Assembly: GCF_003589595.1 (NCBI RefSeq)
Contig: NW_020654080.1
Location: 10,939,698 to 11,003,697, forward strand
Length of the DNA stretch: 64,000 nucleotides
Direction of reading: 5' to 3'
Origin: Hyposmocoma kahamanoa
Lineage: Eukaryota > Arthropoda > Insecta > Lepidoptera > Cosmopterigidae
The notes below the pieces were generated by a model. That model was not told the origin of the DNA, searched no databases, and saw only the letters and a program-made list of their open reading frames with translations. Shown here piece by piece: positions 35,113-47,616 of this stretch. Each line of letters opens with the position of its first letter. Position 1 is the first letter of the stretch. Both the position numbers and the translations under genes were made by a program.

Positions 35113-35415
35113 CACTTTACACTCAGGGGTGGACTAAGGTCATGCAGCGTGTCCCACAAGTCCCCGAAAAGGTTGCGAAAATATGCGCATTCAAGTGTAA
35201 TAAATTATTTACTTAAGATCATTATCGTTATCATATCAGCACTAAACTACTAACCAGACTTAGTCGAAGCAACGAGACGGCGATGACTAATTATATTCAG
35301 AAAGGAGAGTCGCTTCAATAGTGCATTTTCAATAATCGTGGATATTAAGGAATTTATAATCTTGTTTAGATATTCTACGTTCCTTCCGAATAATAAGTAA
35401 CCTCATTTGCAGGGA
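35113..35415. other. Intergenic spacer
   Basis: Nothing recognised. Confidence 0.4.
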
Positions 35416-35746
35416 TCAGGTGTATTTAGATACCGTGCAGGGACTGCGCTGCAGTAGGTAGATAGATATGTTATTGGAGTCAATATTGACGTTAAACGGC
35501 TTTCTACCATCCAGTGCCGGATCTGTGATTGGTCTTATGGTGTCACGACAGCACGCGGAAGGTTCGAAATCATCAATCATAGCATTCGATTTGCAGTCTG
35601 GGATAATGGTGGCAAAAACTCTACGGCACGCGCATGCGACGTCGACCACTACACGGCGCTGCCGCCGCCGATCACTGCCATTGGCGAAAGCATTCTTCAG
35701 GGATGGAGTTGGACGTAATATACTTAGTATTTCCATTCGGAACTAA
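35416..35746. other. GC-richer block with open frames on both strands
   Basis: A 106-codon minus frame and a 92-codon plus frame overlap. The plus frame holds GFLPSSAGSVIGLMVSRQH and the minus frame FEPSACCRDTIRPITDPAL. I recognise neither. It could be an exon or an old repeat; the sequence alone does not decide. Confidence 0.2.
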
Positions 35747-36760
35747 ATCATTCCATTAAAATTATTTAGCTTCATATCCCGCGCTCTACTTTTTAAAACA
35801 ATAAGTGTTACAAAACTAAAACCCAGATATTTTGCAAAAGTTCGTTTCTGATTATAGCAAGAAATATGGCACACATTAAATTTAATCACGTACAAACCAC
35901 CCATTAAAATGGTTTACGAAAGTGACTAACTAATGTACCATTACATACCCACTTTTAAGTTAATTAATTTGAGAAGAAATTACCCTAGTTTCGCGTCTGT
36001 TTTAAAAGCCTTTACCTCATATTTTATAGCTACCCCACCGTTTGCATCTGCGCCAGTCCAGTGTTGTTTGACCTAACAAGCTTAAGCACCTTTAATGGAA
36101 GTCGGCATTTCACCAAGGCGATGTAAATAGAGCTAAATTGCTAGACTTTCGTTTTTATCCTTAACAAAAACGTGTAGAGGACAGTGGCTTGAAGTCTTTA
36201 TTGTAAAAACAGCCGTTGGCTTGGATTGGTTCTCTAGAATCCTGCTTTACATTTATCATGCTTAAGTCTTGTTACTAACTGCGTCATATTATTATATTTT
36301 TCTACTCCTGTAGTTTAATCTGTCAATTATAATCGCCATATCATAGAGGCGCTCTTTTTAGTTCTGAATCAAAATTCTATTGTCTATGATTCTCGCCACT
36401 GAGCTGAAAATGAAATTTTATTGTAGTTAGACTTGATAGACACAGAACTATAATGAGTTTAAAAAACATCATTACACACATTTAAGTTAAAATATCAATT
36501 AAGACGCTACTCAAACGCTGTACTGGCCTTAAATATTTATAAAAAAAAGATTGGTTAAAATATATCTTAGAAATATATGCGGTACTTTGCCACTTTTGTT
36601 CTATCTCTTTGGTTTTTGTTTTGTAGCTTTCGTCTAAATATATGAAGAACCTGTATGGTAGCCTTTTCCTACCGTAATAAATGCATTAAAATTTATTAAA
36701 AAAAAAATTGCGTTGTCACGTCATAAGCTCTTAGAGTTCGTATTTATGCTGGGTGTAGGC
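35747..36760. other. Intergenic spacer, nothing recognised
   Basis: AT-rich noncoding DNA. Confidence 0.5.
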
Positions 36761-36831
36761 TGCATAAAATAGGATTTTATGCTCTAGTGCATAAAATAGG
36801 ATTTTATGCTCTAGTGCATAAAATAAAATCG
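36761..36831. repeat. Tandem array of a 27-bp self-complementary unit
   Basis: Two exact copies of a 27-bp unit, TGCATAAAATAGGATTTTAT plus GCTCTAG (36761-36787 and 36788-36814), then a partial third. Each unit contains the hairpin GCATAAAAT-AGG-ATTTTATGC. Confidence 0.9.
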
Positions 36832-37164
36832 TCGTTTAAGACCGAGGCAATGACACCTGCGCCAACAGCCACGCACAATAAACTTTATAAAAAAAAGTTT
36901 TACTTTTATTTTTTAATCCGTGTTAAATGTTTAATTGTTGTAATTTTATATTAAATTTTAATTAAATAATCGTTTATTTGTAATATTGCTGTTTAATTTC
37001 CTCACAATCAAAGAGAAAAGTGTATAACTCGTTTATAAAACCCATTTTACCCTCGACTTAAGTATCAACAGTCGCCTGAGGCTCGGGTGATATACACGTC
37101 TCGACTAAACTGACGCTTTTTATACACTTCTTGTACAATCTACTATATGTCTAACTGCTTGTAT
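36832..37164. other. Intergenic spacer
   Basis: AT-rich; nothing recognised. Confidence 0.4.
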
Positions 37165-37330
37165 TGTATACTGGACCTGATATCGCACCCTTTTGGTGTA
37201 ATAAGACTACATTTGCAAAATTACAATTTTTCAGGAGTAAGATTTAAAGATTCTATAAACGAAAGCAGTCGATAACTTTTTTTTGTTTAATTAAAAGAGT
37301 TATAAAATTTTACATATATGTAGGTTCATA
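37165..37330 (+). repeat. RepF copy 1
   Basis: Shares ATATCGCACCC, TTGGTGTAA.AA, ACATTTGCAAAAT, ATTCTATAAACGAAA, CAGTCGATAACTTTTTT and AGAGTTATAAAATTTTACA in order with 40205-40400. Nature unknown; direct dispersed repeat. Confidence 0.55.
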
Positions 37331-38819
37331 ATTTACTAATGTAGGTAGTTCTTGGTTACTATTTTTATGATTTTCGCGTGATAAAATCAATAAACCAATC
37401 ACTTACGACTTGCTGTGTTGCAAAGACATTGGTACTATTCGCAATATGCAATTTTTAATGTAAATTGTTAAGTAACACATAAGTACAGTAAAATATTCGT
37501 CATCAATGCAATTCTGATAGGCACAGGAGTCACGAGGTGCTAACTGCGTGATGTTTGATTAGTCTTTTTGGTCAATTATATTGACTGAGAGGACAAACGT
37601 GAATATATTTATCACTTGGTGTAGCCTATTGCTCACAAAATAACCAATTTCAACAGACAATCGGGATCCATTACATTCGGTTAACAGTACTAGCAACAAA
37701 AACAAGTGTTAAAAACCTCGTATTAAAAGAACATTAACAGTGATCGATTGTTAACTGAATTAGTTCACCTACCACGTTTCACCTTTTTGCTGTGGTAACA
37801 TACGAGTACCTACATATTGTTGTACATTTTGTGTATCTGTAGGTACTAGGTATTCGTAATTTCATTTCAAAAGGATTTCAATATCCCTTACAATCGACAC
37901 TTAGCTATACAAGCATCCTTTATGTTGTAAGGTTTTACTAATACAATATTATACGGAAATGATCTGTATATTTCGTTCACATTGATAGATAGTGATTCTT
38001 AAAGAAGGTATCTGTGTTAAAAAAATAACAATTTGCGATCTCCATTTAACAGAGGGGAACTAATGAAAATTAGGGCGGTTACCGATCATACTTCAAAAAG
38101 ACTTTAATTTTAAACGTAATGATTCTTGCACACTCATCAATTTTAGAACTATAGACTAATTGAAAGCAATGCAAAATAGATTACATAAATTATAACCTGC
38201 GTTTTTTTTTCGACTACAAAGATTTTTCAACAAAGCTAAAAATGTTTATCAATTTATGTTAATGAACAGGTGTCCAGAAAGTTGATAACAAATGACATCT
38301 CCTATTGCTCCCGGAAGTATGATTCGTGAAAACCAAAAGCGAAAACTCCTAAACTGTGTAACTAGGCCACGTATGTCGTGAGCACCCGTGGCCTATTGAT
38401 AGATCGACAAACAATTGTTTAAAGAATTGGAGAGTTGCTTCGAAGAACGTGGCCCTGATCCCATATCTTCCGATTTCCTTTACACTTCCCACGTAAGTTT
38501 GAAATCATCGATAGGCTTTTTTATATTAATTGATACTGTTATGATGCGTTAAATGGTGATTTTTCCATATTTAGGTATAATTCGACGAGGGCCTCAATAT
38601 GTACCTAGGTATAAGCTTGATTTTATTGTTTACGTTGACTTGATGACAACCATGTACATAGTTTATCCCAAACCATGTAATTTCATGCAAATTTGTTACC
38701 TGAATTGTTATTTAAAAAGTCTAATCGTTTCTCTCTGAGAGTACAAGACTTCCACATTTTTAATTCAATTTATACTTCGGTAAGCAGTTTAATAAAAGTA
38801 TAGATAAAGGCAGCCTACA
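37331..38819. other. Intergenic spacer, nothing recognised
   Basis: AT-rich noncoding DNA without recognisable genes or repeats. Confidence 0.5.
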
Positions 38820-38990
38820 GGCTCTTCACAGGTCCTATGGTCACGGCTGACTGATATCCGTGATCACAGGGGACCCGAAACGTTGGTTGGTTTGAGTTGG
38901 AGGTGTAAAGGGCCCGAACGTGTAACGGACCCGCACGAACGTTGGTTCGTTTGAAAAAAAAAATGTAAATTGATTTAGATCCGAAAAAAT
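38820..38990 (+). repeat. RepD copy 2
   Basis: Contains GTCCTATGGTCACGGCTGAC, GGGGACCCGAAACGTTGGTT and a second GAACGTTGGTTCGTTTGAAA followed by GATCCGAAAAAATAGTC. It matches the ACGTTTCGGG arm and the CCGGAAAA..TAGTTT end seen at 9893 and 55935. Confidence 0.55.
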
Positions 38991-40204
38991 AGTCTCATTT
39001 GCTATTTACTATAGTTGTTCCACTGCACTAAATGAGTGCGCTGTATGAATTAGAACGCAAAAAAATATTATTATCTTTGTTTCTCATACGTCGTAGAAAA
39101 TTCGTCACTCTAAGCCAATACAATCTTATCTTTTACCTTACGCAGTGACTGTCACTGAATGCTAAATTGGCCGGAGTGACTGTCAAGCGACTGTCCGTCT
39201 ACTGTCGGTGTCTTAGGCAGCTTCCGTGACGACGAGGTTTCAAGTCCACTGACAGACCGTCGCATTGTCCCGGGTGATGGCAAATTTGATTTATGCATTT
39301 TCCTTATTTACTTGCTTTTGCTATATGCATAATAAACTGTCTTCTCGGTTATCTAGAATCTAGACAAAGATGCGAAAAGCCACATCCATTATATATAGAA
39401 ACTGTCGCTTTTGTTTTGCATAATATAACTCATTGTTAATAACTAAAGTTCCATTTTCAAGAGGTTTGACCGTAATTTTATGATTTATATATATATACAA
39501 TAATGTAACCTTCCGTGGCATAGTCAGTAAGTACCTATGTACTATAAAGCACTAACATACTTTCTTAGTCTGTTTTTGTTATCATAAATTGCTTGACACA
39601 AATAACGTTTTGACACTCTGGCAACATGCGAGTGTCGCATCGTTGCTTTTGCCTATCCTACAGTTTAGTGAAATTTTTTATTCAGTGTATAACATTCTTT
39701 CAAATATTTATTGCACCATCAAAATTACTGAACATTTTACGGAAATTATTGAGTTTATTACTGCCGGCTGTATGTAAATGAACTAGTGTATGGTATATTG
39801 TTGTCGTGTATTTACCAAACGCAATAAAAACAAGGTTAAGTTCATAATTATCATAATGATTATTTGAACTTACAATGTTACGATTAAGTTCAAGGGGAAA
39901 ATTAAGCTACTTAGTAAATTAGTGGAGCTGAGTACAGTCATTGCCATAAAGGATTGAAAACGCCAACACTTGCTAACTTTGAAGTAGAAAAAAATGTAAA
40001 TGATTAAAGTAAAAATTGCTTATAATTAGTATAGAATTATATTATATTATAGTTAGTATAAGAACTGAAATATATATCTGTATATATTTCAGTTTGTGTA
40101 TTGAAAAATCAACGGAAAGAACAAGTAACTCGCGCAAAGCAATTTGATAGTGCTTGATAACGTCTGACTGTGCAATTTGTTATGGAGGTATTGAATTGAT
40201 GCAG
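38991..40204. other. Intergenic spacer with one hairpin
   Basis: AT-rich. A perfect 14-bp hairpin, AACTGAAATATATA-TCTG-TATATATTTCAGTT, lies at 40063-40094. A segment at about 40130-40180 resembles 42220-42275 (CGCGCAAAGCAATTTGATAG versus CGCACAAAGCAATTGACTTA). Confidence 0.5.
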
Positions 40205-40400
40205 GCAAAAGCGCTTGTCTCATATCGCACCCATCATCACCCTTGGTGTAAGAAAGCCACATCTGCAAAATGACGACTTTTGTAGAGAGAGGTTTGAAAA
40301 TTCTACGAACGAAATCAGTCGATAACTTTTTTACGCTACTAAATAGTACGTTAAATAATTAATAGAGTTGTAAAATTACACACAAACATAATTTATTTCA
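40205..40400 (+). repeat. RepF copy 2
   Basis: Second copy of the repeat at 37165-37330; see that entry for the shared blocks. Confidence 0.55.
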
Positions 40401-40644
40401 CGTTTTTTTCTGACTTTCATGTAATTCAAGCATTTTGACTTGTGCTTTATTCAAAGTTACGATATTTTCGTGAATCTCCTTAGACAATGCAAGTGACATA
40501 ATTATGCATGTTCACGATCTTCACCTTCAGAGTTAGTATTTTTTTTAATTAATTTTATTGATATTACAGTGTTTATTACTTTACTTGGTAAGTATGTGAA
40601 ATTGTACATACGTTGTATTTTATTTATATTACGTTAAATTGTGT

Positions 40645-40965
40645 ATTTTTAGCAGCAGTAGAAGTCGTTCTGAAAGAGTTCGTCCAGGGAAGTACTGTCT
40701 TCCTTACCTATTTATTATTAACAACCTTACCTATTTCTACCGCCAAGTAATGCTAACATTACTGCGTTCCGGTTTGGAAGGGCAAGGGCGCCGGCGAAAT
40801 TACAGGTACATGGGACTTGTCAACTTATGTCTCAGGGTGACGGGCGCAGTGGCAGTGCTCCTCAGATCGTTGCGATTTAAAGCTCTGAGTGGTACTGCAT
40901 CTGTTATGGACAGGCGTGTCGCTTACCATCGTTCGTCCCGTCACTTGATATTATATAAAAAAAAA
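40645..40965 (+). repeat. RepA copy 3
   Basis: The only plus-oriented RepA: from CGTTCTGAAAGAGTTCGTCC through GGGACTTGTCAACTTATGTC to GTCCCGTCACTTGATATTAT and an A-run at 40956, confirming the tail orientation of the family. Confidence 0.75.
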
Positions 40966-41118
40966 TCGTAGGCGTCTATTTTACGAGACGCAAATTAAAA
41001 CAGGGTTAAGTTTGCAATTCTCATAATATTGACTGAAACTTACATTACTTACAAGGAACTTGTCTACTTAGTACGTTGATTAAACTACATACGGTCAATG
41101 ACCTAAAGTTAGAAAACA

Positions 41119-41140
41119 GTGTGTGTGTGTGTGTGTTTGT

Positions 41141-41194
<54 letters not shown>

Positions 41195-41204
41195 NNNNNN
41201 NNNN

Positions 41205-41252
<48 letters not shown>

Positions 41253-41340
41253 ATGCGTGTGCGTGTGTGCATGCGTGTGCGTGTGTGCGCGCATGTGGGT
41301 ATGTGTGTCTGCGCGTGAGTGTGTGTGTGTGTTTGCTTGC
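41119..41340. repeat. (GT)n microsatellite with a 10-N gap
   Basis: Nearly pure GT/TG repeat, degenerating to GCATGC and GCGTGT variants toward the right. Ten N at 41195-41204 mark an assembly gap, so its true length is unknown. All reading frames across it are artefacts. Confidence 0.97.
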
Positions 41341-41708
41341 CCGGGCGCGAGACAAGTTTTTAGGTAGTAGATGTTTTGTAACCATGTTAATATTTCAAGT
41401 ACTCTTTCGGTTTCGTCATAAAATCATTTAGTTATTTTATTTTTGCATGCGTTTTTACATGAATTTACTATATTTAATTTTTTATTTATAAAATTGTACA
41501 CATGCCAGCACATCAAGCTACACATAGACAAGATACGTTCCGTTGCACTGGAGGCGATTTTCGAACAAAAATGTGTAGTCTGCTGTGCCGTTGTCCGTAC
41601 AATCTCCCACTCCTAAAATGATAGAACCTCGATGCAAAGGAAGTACTAACCATATTTGTCTTACACACTGCATACGATCTTCTAGTTGTGGATACTCTAT
41701 TATAATTA
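41341..41708. other. Intergenic spacer, nothing certain
   Basis: The minus frame 41518-41712 (with RGSIILGVGDCTDNGTADYT) adjoins the LINE fragment at 41709 but is not recognised. Confidence 0.3.
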
Positions 41709-42065
41709 TCAATAAGTATTTTGGTATATATATACCATTCTCATAAGTATATTGTCAGCAATGTAACGAAGCTGTTTGAAGATGTAAATTAATTTCCTTC
41801 GTCTCCGTGCAACCTCGCGAATGTGCCGATTGAATCTGAGGTGGTTGTCAAATATAATACCAAGATATTTTATATTTTGGGTACAAGTAAGAAGAGAACA
41901 GTCACACATACCAGTTGAAAAATTTGAACATTGATGCGCTATTAATGGCGTATGGATAGGCAAAGAAACAGTGTTTTTTATTGTAAATACAACGTATTTA
42001 GTTTTTTCCGCATTTAATGTGAAGCAGTTTCTTGTAAGCCAAGTAGTAACAATATCAAATCCGTT
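41709..42065 (-). pseudogene. LINE reverse transcriptase thumb fragment
   Basis: On the minus strand: WLTRNCFTLNAEKTKYVVF, then QNIKYLGIIFDNHLRFNRHI and KLIYIFKQLRYIADNILMRM. This is the conserved region downstream of the palm in non-LTR reverse transcriptases (Leu-Asn-x-x-Lys-Thr, then Tyr-Leu-Gly-Ile). Truncated on both sides, no catalytic motif present. Confidence 0.75.
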
Positions 42066-43299
42066 CTAAGGAATGAAGCTCAACCCAACTATCCGCGTAA
42101 AAGGTGACTGGCAACACACAGTATTCTGACATCGAAATTCCACTAATACCTCTACATATATACTATGCAATGCAATAACGGTGTTCTGGGTGGATGACAT
42201 CGTGTGATGGACGGAAGGAAGATGGAAGCTCGCACAAAGCAATTGACTTAGATAGCGCTGATAGCGTCCAACACTGTGCAATTTTTTACAGCGTTGTAGC
42301 GACGATTGCAAAAGGTTTTAATTTGGTTTTCTAGAATTGTTTTAGTTATTAGCTATATTTTTATTTTGCGGATCTCCAGTAATAAAAGTTATTATTATTC
42401 AATTATAGATACAATTAAAGTATTTAGCATGTGTTTTTGTCAACTTCAGTTACATAAACCACCACTTTAGTAAAATGTAATTTTGACATACAATTTTCAA
42501 AAAAGTATTTTGAAACATTGTACATCTTTAGGTGTGGCCTGCCGTACTTACCTAAACTAAATAGCTATATATACGTAATACTTGTAAGTATATAAGACCA
42601 AAATCTCATTACTCCACTCATATGCATTTTTTAAATGTAGGTTATAATTAAGATTCAAAAGTTACACTAGCATTTGTTTTCTAATTTCTTAAGCACATTT
42701 GTGTAAGTAGTCGTGTAAGGCGGCATCTAAGCGCAATTAATATTGAAACATGTATTAAATATGCAACGGCGTTACTTGGAGGCTATTAAATAAGCAAAGA
42801 AGGGCGTGACCGTTCGGTCACGGTTTTGCACCGCCTAGCTGCGCCCGAGCATCTGCCGAAACCACCTGCTCGCGTGATTACCTATCAGTGGTATCTGTAA
42901 CACACCGATTTTCTTATTGAGGCTAAGATTTAATTTCATCAATGGACGACCAATCTGAATCAATATAAATGACAAAAAACCGTTGACGGGCTCCGCCTGC
43001 GGCCATTGATTGCTGAGACAAACAAAACAAAGAAAAACAACTACTACAACAAGAGGAACAGAAACCATAACAAACAGAGCAATAAATTATTAGTTGATAT
43101 TGAGATCAAACTATAACTAAAAATGAAACGCGTGAAGATGAGCCAGAGTGAAAATACTTAATCATTATAAGTTAGTTAAAAAGAATCTTATCAGTGCTCA
43201 TCTATGAAGTTGATTGACTTTCTATAGCGGTTTAAATTTTGAATCGAATTGATAGTCGCAGTACATAGTCATTAATGAAGTGCGCTCAAAAATAAAGCT
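42066..43299. other. Intergenic spacer, nothing recognised
   Basis: Noncoding; includes the 42220-42275 segment related to 40130-40180. Confidence 0.4.
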
Positions 43300-44008
43300 A
43301 TTAGCTATCTTATCGAGAGATCTCTTCCTGTGCCGCAGTCAGCAGGCTGATGGAGAGATTGTAACGCAAACGCAACATAGATGACCCGATCGCGACCGGC
43401 ATAACATCGAACTAGATGACCCGATCGCGAGCGGCATAGCATGAAACTGCCATTCAAGCGATGATATTCAGCGATTTCTCCACGCGAATGACACGGTACC
43501 GAACGCATCCGCGAACTGTCGAACCCAATTCCCCCTAATCCGATGCCAATCGACTATGTAGATCACGATCATCGAATCGCGCGGATCGATGATCGTGTCG
43601 TGAGAACGATAAAGTACAGAACAGGTGGTACCCTCTCCAGCAATGGTTAACTGTTCCACCATCATCAACCGAGCAAGCCGAGCGCGCCACCGCGCAGTCC
43701 CGTCTCGAGACGTCGCAGGCGCACCACGCGCCGCATCGCACTTATTATACTAACCGCCGGCGCTACCATTTCTCTAGATGCAAAAACGCTACCGGCTTAC
43801 GAGTTACAGCTAGCAGTATCTCGTACTGACAGTTGCTTTCAAACTTTTTTTAAGTTATTGTGGAAGTGAAAAATTGCATTTTTTGTTATATTTAGTGAGC
43901 ATTGTTTACGTAGAGCAGACTAGTCGAAGGTTTTTTAGCATCAGTAAGGTAATCGGGGCAGATAGCTTTAACGGTTGGCTCCGCGCTCGAGTGCGGCACA
44001 CCGCAACC
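43300..44008 (+). promoter_or_regulatory. Probable promoter and 5' UTR region of the ZP gene
   Basis: A GC-rich block directly upstream of the ZP start codon. It contains a 35-bp tandem duplication (43378-43412 and 43413-43447, unit beginning TAGATGACCCGATCGCGA), a 12-bp inverted pair CACGATCATCGA / TCGATGATCGTG at 43564-43597, and an initiator-like TGACAGTTG with the A at 43831. No TATA box is evident. Promoter function is inferred from position and composition. Confidence 0.4.
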
Positions 44009-44050
44009 ATGACGGGCGGCGGCGAATGCGCGCTGCTGCTGCTTTTGCTG
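44009..44050 (+). CDS. ZP-domain protein, coding exon 1 (start of signal peptide, residues 1-14)
   Basis: A short first coding exon. The ATG has a strong context (CAACCATGA) and is followed by MTGGGECALLLLLL, which then meets a GTAAGT donor at phase 0. The run of six leucines is a signal-peptide core, completed by VQSVF from exon 2. The assignment depends on the exact phase join to exons 2 and 3, which I see as consistent. The exon sits at the end of a GC-rich block (43660-44050) that looks like a promoter and 5' UTR. The next exon is 17.7 kb away, so a missed intermediate exon cannot be excluded. Confidence 0.7.
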
Positions 44051-44863
44051 GTAAGTCTTCACCACTCATTTAGTGAGCTTAAGTATAAACGAGGCACAGA
44101 TCAATCCATGCTGTATTTTTTTCGGATTCAACCAATAAGCAAATTTTAATAAAAACTTTTTTGATTATAAGATTCGCTTGAGTCTTTTGAATGTTATGAT
44201 AGCCAGTATCTCGTAGTATCAATATCTGTGTAGTCAAACAGGTCAATTGGGCTCTACTCGCACCCGTAATTACTTCAGCGTGTACGTTGGGTTCAAATAC
44301 GGAAACAAGAGAATACGACAGTAGTCAATTAATGCATTAAATAATCTATAATATTGATTGACTATTGATACCTATAGTATGATCACATTTATTTGCTTTA
44401 TGTTGTGGATACGAGTATGTTTGATTTTGTGTAATGCATCTAGAGCATAACGTCCAAATAATATATCTTCGCGGTCTCTTGCCGACGCAGTACACTTACA
44501 AAGTAATCGTTTATGGTAACGTAAGCTTTAAATGCAAAAATAGTAGCGGTGTTTCTTAGATAAACTGTTTATGTTTTAGAGTAAACATTGCAATATAAGA
44601 GGTAAGTTTTAATTAGCTTTAAACTAGTACTTAAGGAAAACACTTCTTATCGATTTCTTAGGTTTCTGCGCTCGCTATACACTCATAATCAAACTATTTT
44701 TTTCGTGCTGTGACTATGGGACTTGTAAAAAGTACGAAACGATGGATTTAATGTAAAAATAATTAAAATGTTTCTTCTTTTTGTCGGGATTTGGTCGCGT
44801 TGCTCTTTTTCCTTTCTAAATGACATTTCCAATCCTTTGCGAAAATACGGAACATTTAATAGG
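44051..44863. other. ZP intron 1, first part
   Basis: AT-rich, nothing recognised. The intron as a whole runs 44051-61719 and its repeats are listed separately. Confidence 0.5.
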
Positions 44864-45026
44864 TCTTTTTTACCAAGTGACGAAACGAACACAAGTCGCG
44901 CGCCTGATGATAAGCGACACGCCTGCCCATAACAGTTGCAGTGTCACTCAGAGCTTTAAATCGCAAAGATCTGAGGGGCACTGCCACTAAGCCCGTACCC
45001 TGAGACATAAAGTTGCCAAGTCCCAA
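44864..45026 (-). repeat. RepA copy 4, truncated
   Basis: Covers the tail half of RepA, from the T-rich end (minus-strand A tail) through GACACGCCTGCCCATAACAG to TTGCCAAGTCCC, where similarity stops. Confidence 0.7.
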
Positions 45027-45221
45027 AAATGAGTGGTTAGTCTCAAGAAACAAATATACCTACTCGGTTTAGATCTGAAAAAATATTAATTCCTAAGGAA
45101 TACCTCGTACCTATTCCATAGTGACGACAAATGCTGCGGAAAATAAAAGCTGCAAAAAGGTAACGTCAAAAAGAACACGAATATTGAATAACAAATGAAT
45201 GTGTCACTGGGGAACGCACCG

Positions 45222-45350
45222 TGAGTTTCTACGATACGATGTCGTGCCATGCGTCGTGACACGTTGCGTTGTGATTTTTACGTTGCTCGTCGTAGATTTC
45301 CACGATATGATGCCGCGTCGTAGCACGACGTGATGTCGTATCGTATTTAT
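45222..45350. repeat. CG-rich degenerate repeat of TACGATACGATGTCGTG type
   Basis: Two related segments, TTTCTACGATACGATGTCGT and TTTCCACGATATGATGCCGC, and their near-complements (ACGTGATGTCGTATCGTA) form a foldback-like cluster. Confidence 0.45.
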
Positions 45351-46399
45351 GTGTAAGAGCCCTTAGTAAGGTAACCAAAGAAAAAAAACCAATACTACCA
45401 ATAGGAATTTATGTAATAACAACAGCTAAATAATCTGCACGGTTAATATGAATAATGAAATGCTACAACCACAACAGCCTGTTAAATAAATATACTTAGA
45501 ATACAAACAGTTATTCAGGCACAACTCGGAACAACAAATAAACTGAACCGGTACGCACTTACCTGGATAATAATAAAATAAAAGTATGCATACGCCTTAC
45601 ACACAGAACTATAAGAGAGCGTACTATATAAATATTTTATACCAAAAAAAATTACTAAATCAAGTGCTTTTTCAAATCACTTTAAAAACTTTCCATTAAC
45701 GCTACTAACAAATGAATATGTGGCTTACACGAATTCCTTCAAATCAATTCATGGAATATTTAACTTGAATTTCGATACTTATGTTATACGTATTGGCTCA
45801 GAAAAGTCCTAAAGGCCATCAGTCAACAACTTTTAGCTAAAAGAATAAAAAAGGACGCGTGATCAGAAAGAGGCGTTAAAGTGGAATTATCTACTTAACT
45901 TCTCAAAGGTTAATTAATAGGCAGACCTTAGAACATGTGGTTGTTAACGCTGCGTACGCGTAATATAAAACTGGAATCTTGCGCCCGTGCAGGTATTAGG
46001 AGTAATAAACTCAAGAGGCGAACGTGTTCGTCTTCATTACACCGCCGACAAGAAACATTGAGAAAATTGTTTTTAAATCATTACGTAATAATTTATTCAT
46101 TTCGATTTATTTAAAAAAAAAGTTGTAGTCAACCGCAGTCAGTCTTAATAATATCTTATACCTAACAAGTATTTCGAACTAGGTTACAATGGAAACCACA
46201 GTGGTATAAATTGTAATTGTTGGATTGATTGTAGGCTGAACTGCTCATGTAAATTGACATTTTGTGTAACTAATAATTTTAGTGTCTATTGTAAGCATAA
46301 ATAAATAAATTCTTTCAAAACTTCTTTAAAATACCGAATAAAATTTTGACACATAATCAATAACTTCGCATACATGGTGTAAATCATCAGCTTACATAC
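45351..46399. other. ZP intron 1 spacer
   Basis: AT-rich; nothing recognised. Confidence 0.5.
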
Positions 46400-46488
46400 C
46401 TACATCTACTGCTGGACATAAGCCTCCTCCTGAGCACGCCAACTCTCCCTGTCCTGGGGAGATCCCCAGGACAGGGAGAGTTGGCGTG
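46400..46488. repeat. Perfect 26-bp palindrome beside an old retroelement fragment
   Basis: CACGCCAACTCTCCCTGTCC plus TGGGGA is followed by GA and then its exact complement (46435-46488). Just left, CTACTGCTGGACATAAGCCT is a stretch often seen at lepidopteran non-LTR element ends. Confidence 0.85.
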
Positions 46489-47616
46489 AGGGTGAACTCG
46501 CGTTCACCGTCCGACATCTGTACGAAACAATTACTGTCGAATAAGTAACCAAAAGACAATGTCAAGTATGAAGCTTCATTCGTATTACGCGTCTTCTAAT
46601 TTGGTCGAGTTTGACTTATTTGACAGTTATTGTTTCGGACGGATGTTGGGCGATAAAAGGGGAATAAACCCTCTGTGCCACCCGCGTCCAGCCGCTGCAG
46701 TCCATCTTGCCGCAGGACATCCTACTCTACGTTTGCCGTGATGTTTGACGTGGTCGCCACTTTAGAACAAGTTTTTATGCATAAATAGGAGTTATAAATT
46801 TTCACATACGTATAATTTGTTTCATATATTTTTATGACTCATATGATAAAAGCACTTTTGATGTTGTACCTACGTGATTAATGATGTCTACAAAAACCTA
46901 CTAATCGATTATCACTGTTAACAACACTTTTAGATAACTGATTTTCTAAAGTAGACTTTGACTGGCTAAGTGACAATAGACATACAAATAAGATAAAAAT
47001 CATCAAAAAAGACACCACCATTATCAAAATACTAGAACACTTTTACAATTTGAAAGTTTAGGGAAACGAAAAGTATCGACACCCGACACTTGGTTGCGAA
47101 TCAAGAAGGGCCAAGCTGGGTGGCAATAATGGCCACCATCAAAGTAAAAGCGCATCGTAGACCGTACAATATTCGAGTTGACCTGCTGCCATTGTGATCA
47201 TCCGACACGAGATGAAAACGATTTATTAAATTTCACGCTTGAGCGATTAGTATTAAGCGGACAACTCGATTTGGAGCATTATTCGCTTATTTTTGCACAT
47301 TACTATTTGTAGTAAATTTTTAGTTTCTCTACAACAATGCATGAGTGACGATTACACTCTCTCTTTGAATAAAAACCACATAATTTAATAAACTAAATGG
47401 GTCATTTTCACGCAGACCTGAAAATAGCGGTCACTCGGTCATAGATTTTTACATTTTACGGTTTACAGCTCCAGTATAAATGTGTAGCTACTTATATTAT
47501 TTAATGTGTTACTTAAGAATTTCTGAATACTGACAACAGGATCAGATTTCCTGATCTTAACGTATCACACTCGCCGCTCGCATATTATTTTACTTAACAA
47601 AATAATCGTTATATTG
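46489..47616. other. ZP intron 1 spacer
   Basis: AT-rich; the 60-codon frame at 46559 is not recognised. Confidence 0.45.

Noticed and set aside
41045..41431. Seven overlapping frames across the GT repeat
   Set aside because: They are translations of a dinucleotide microsatellite interrupted by ten N; no gene.
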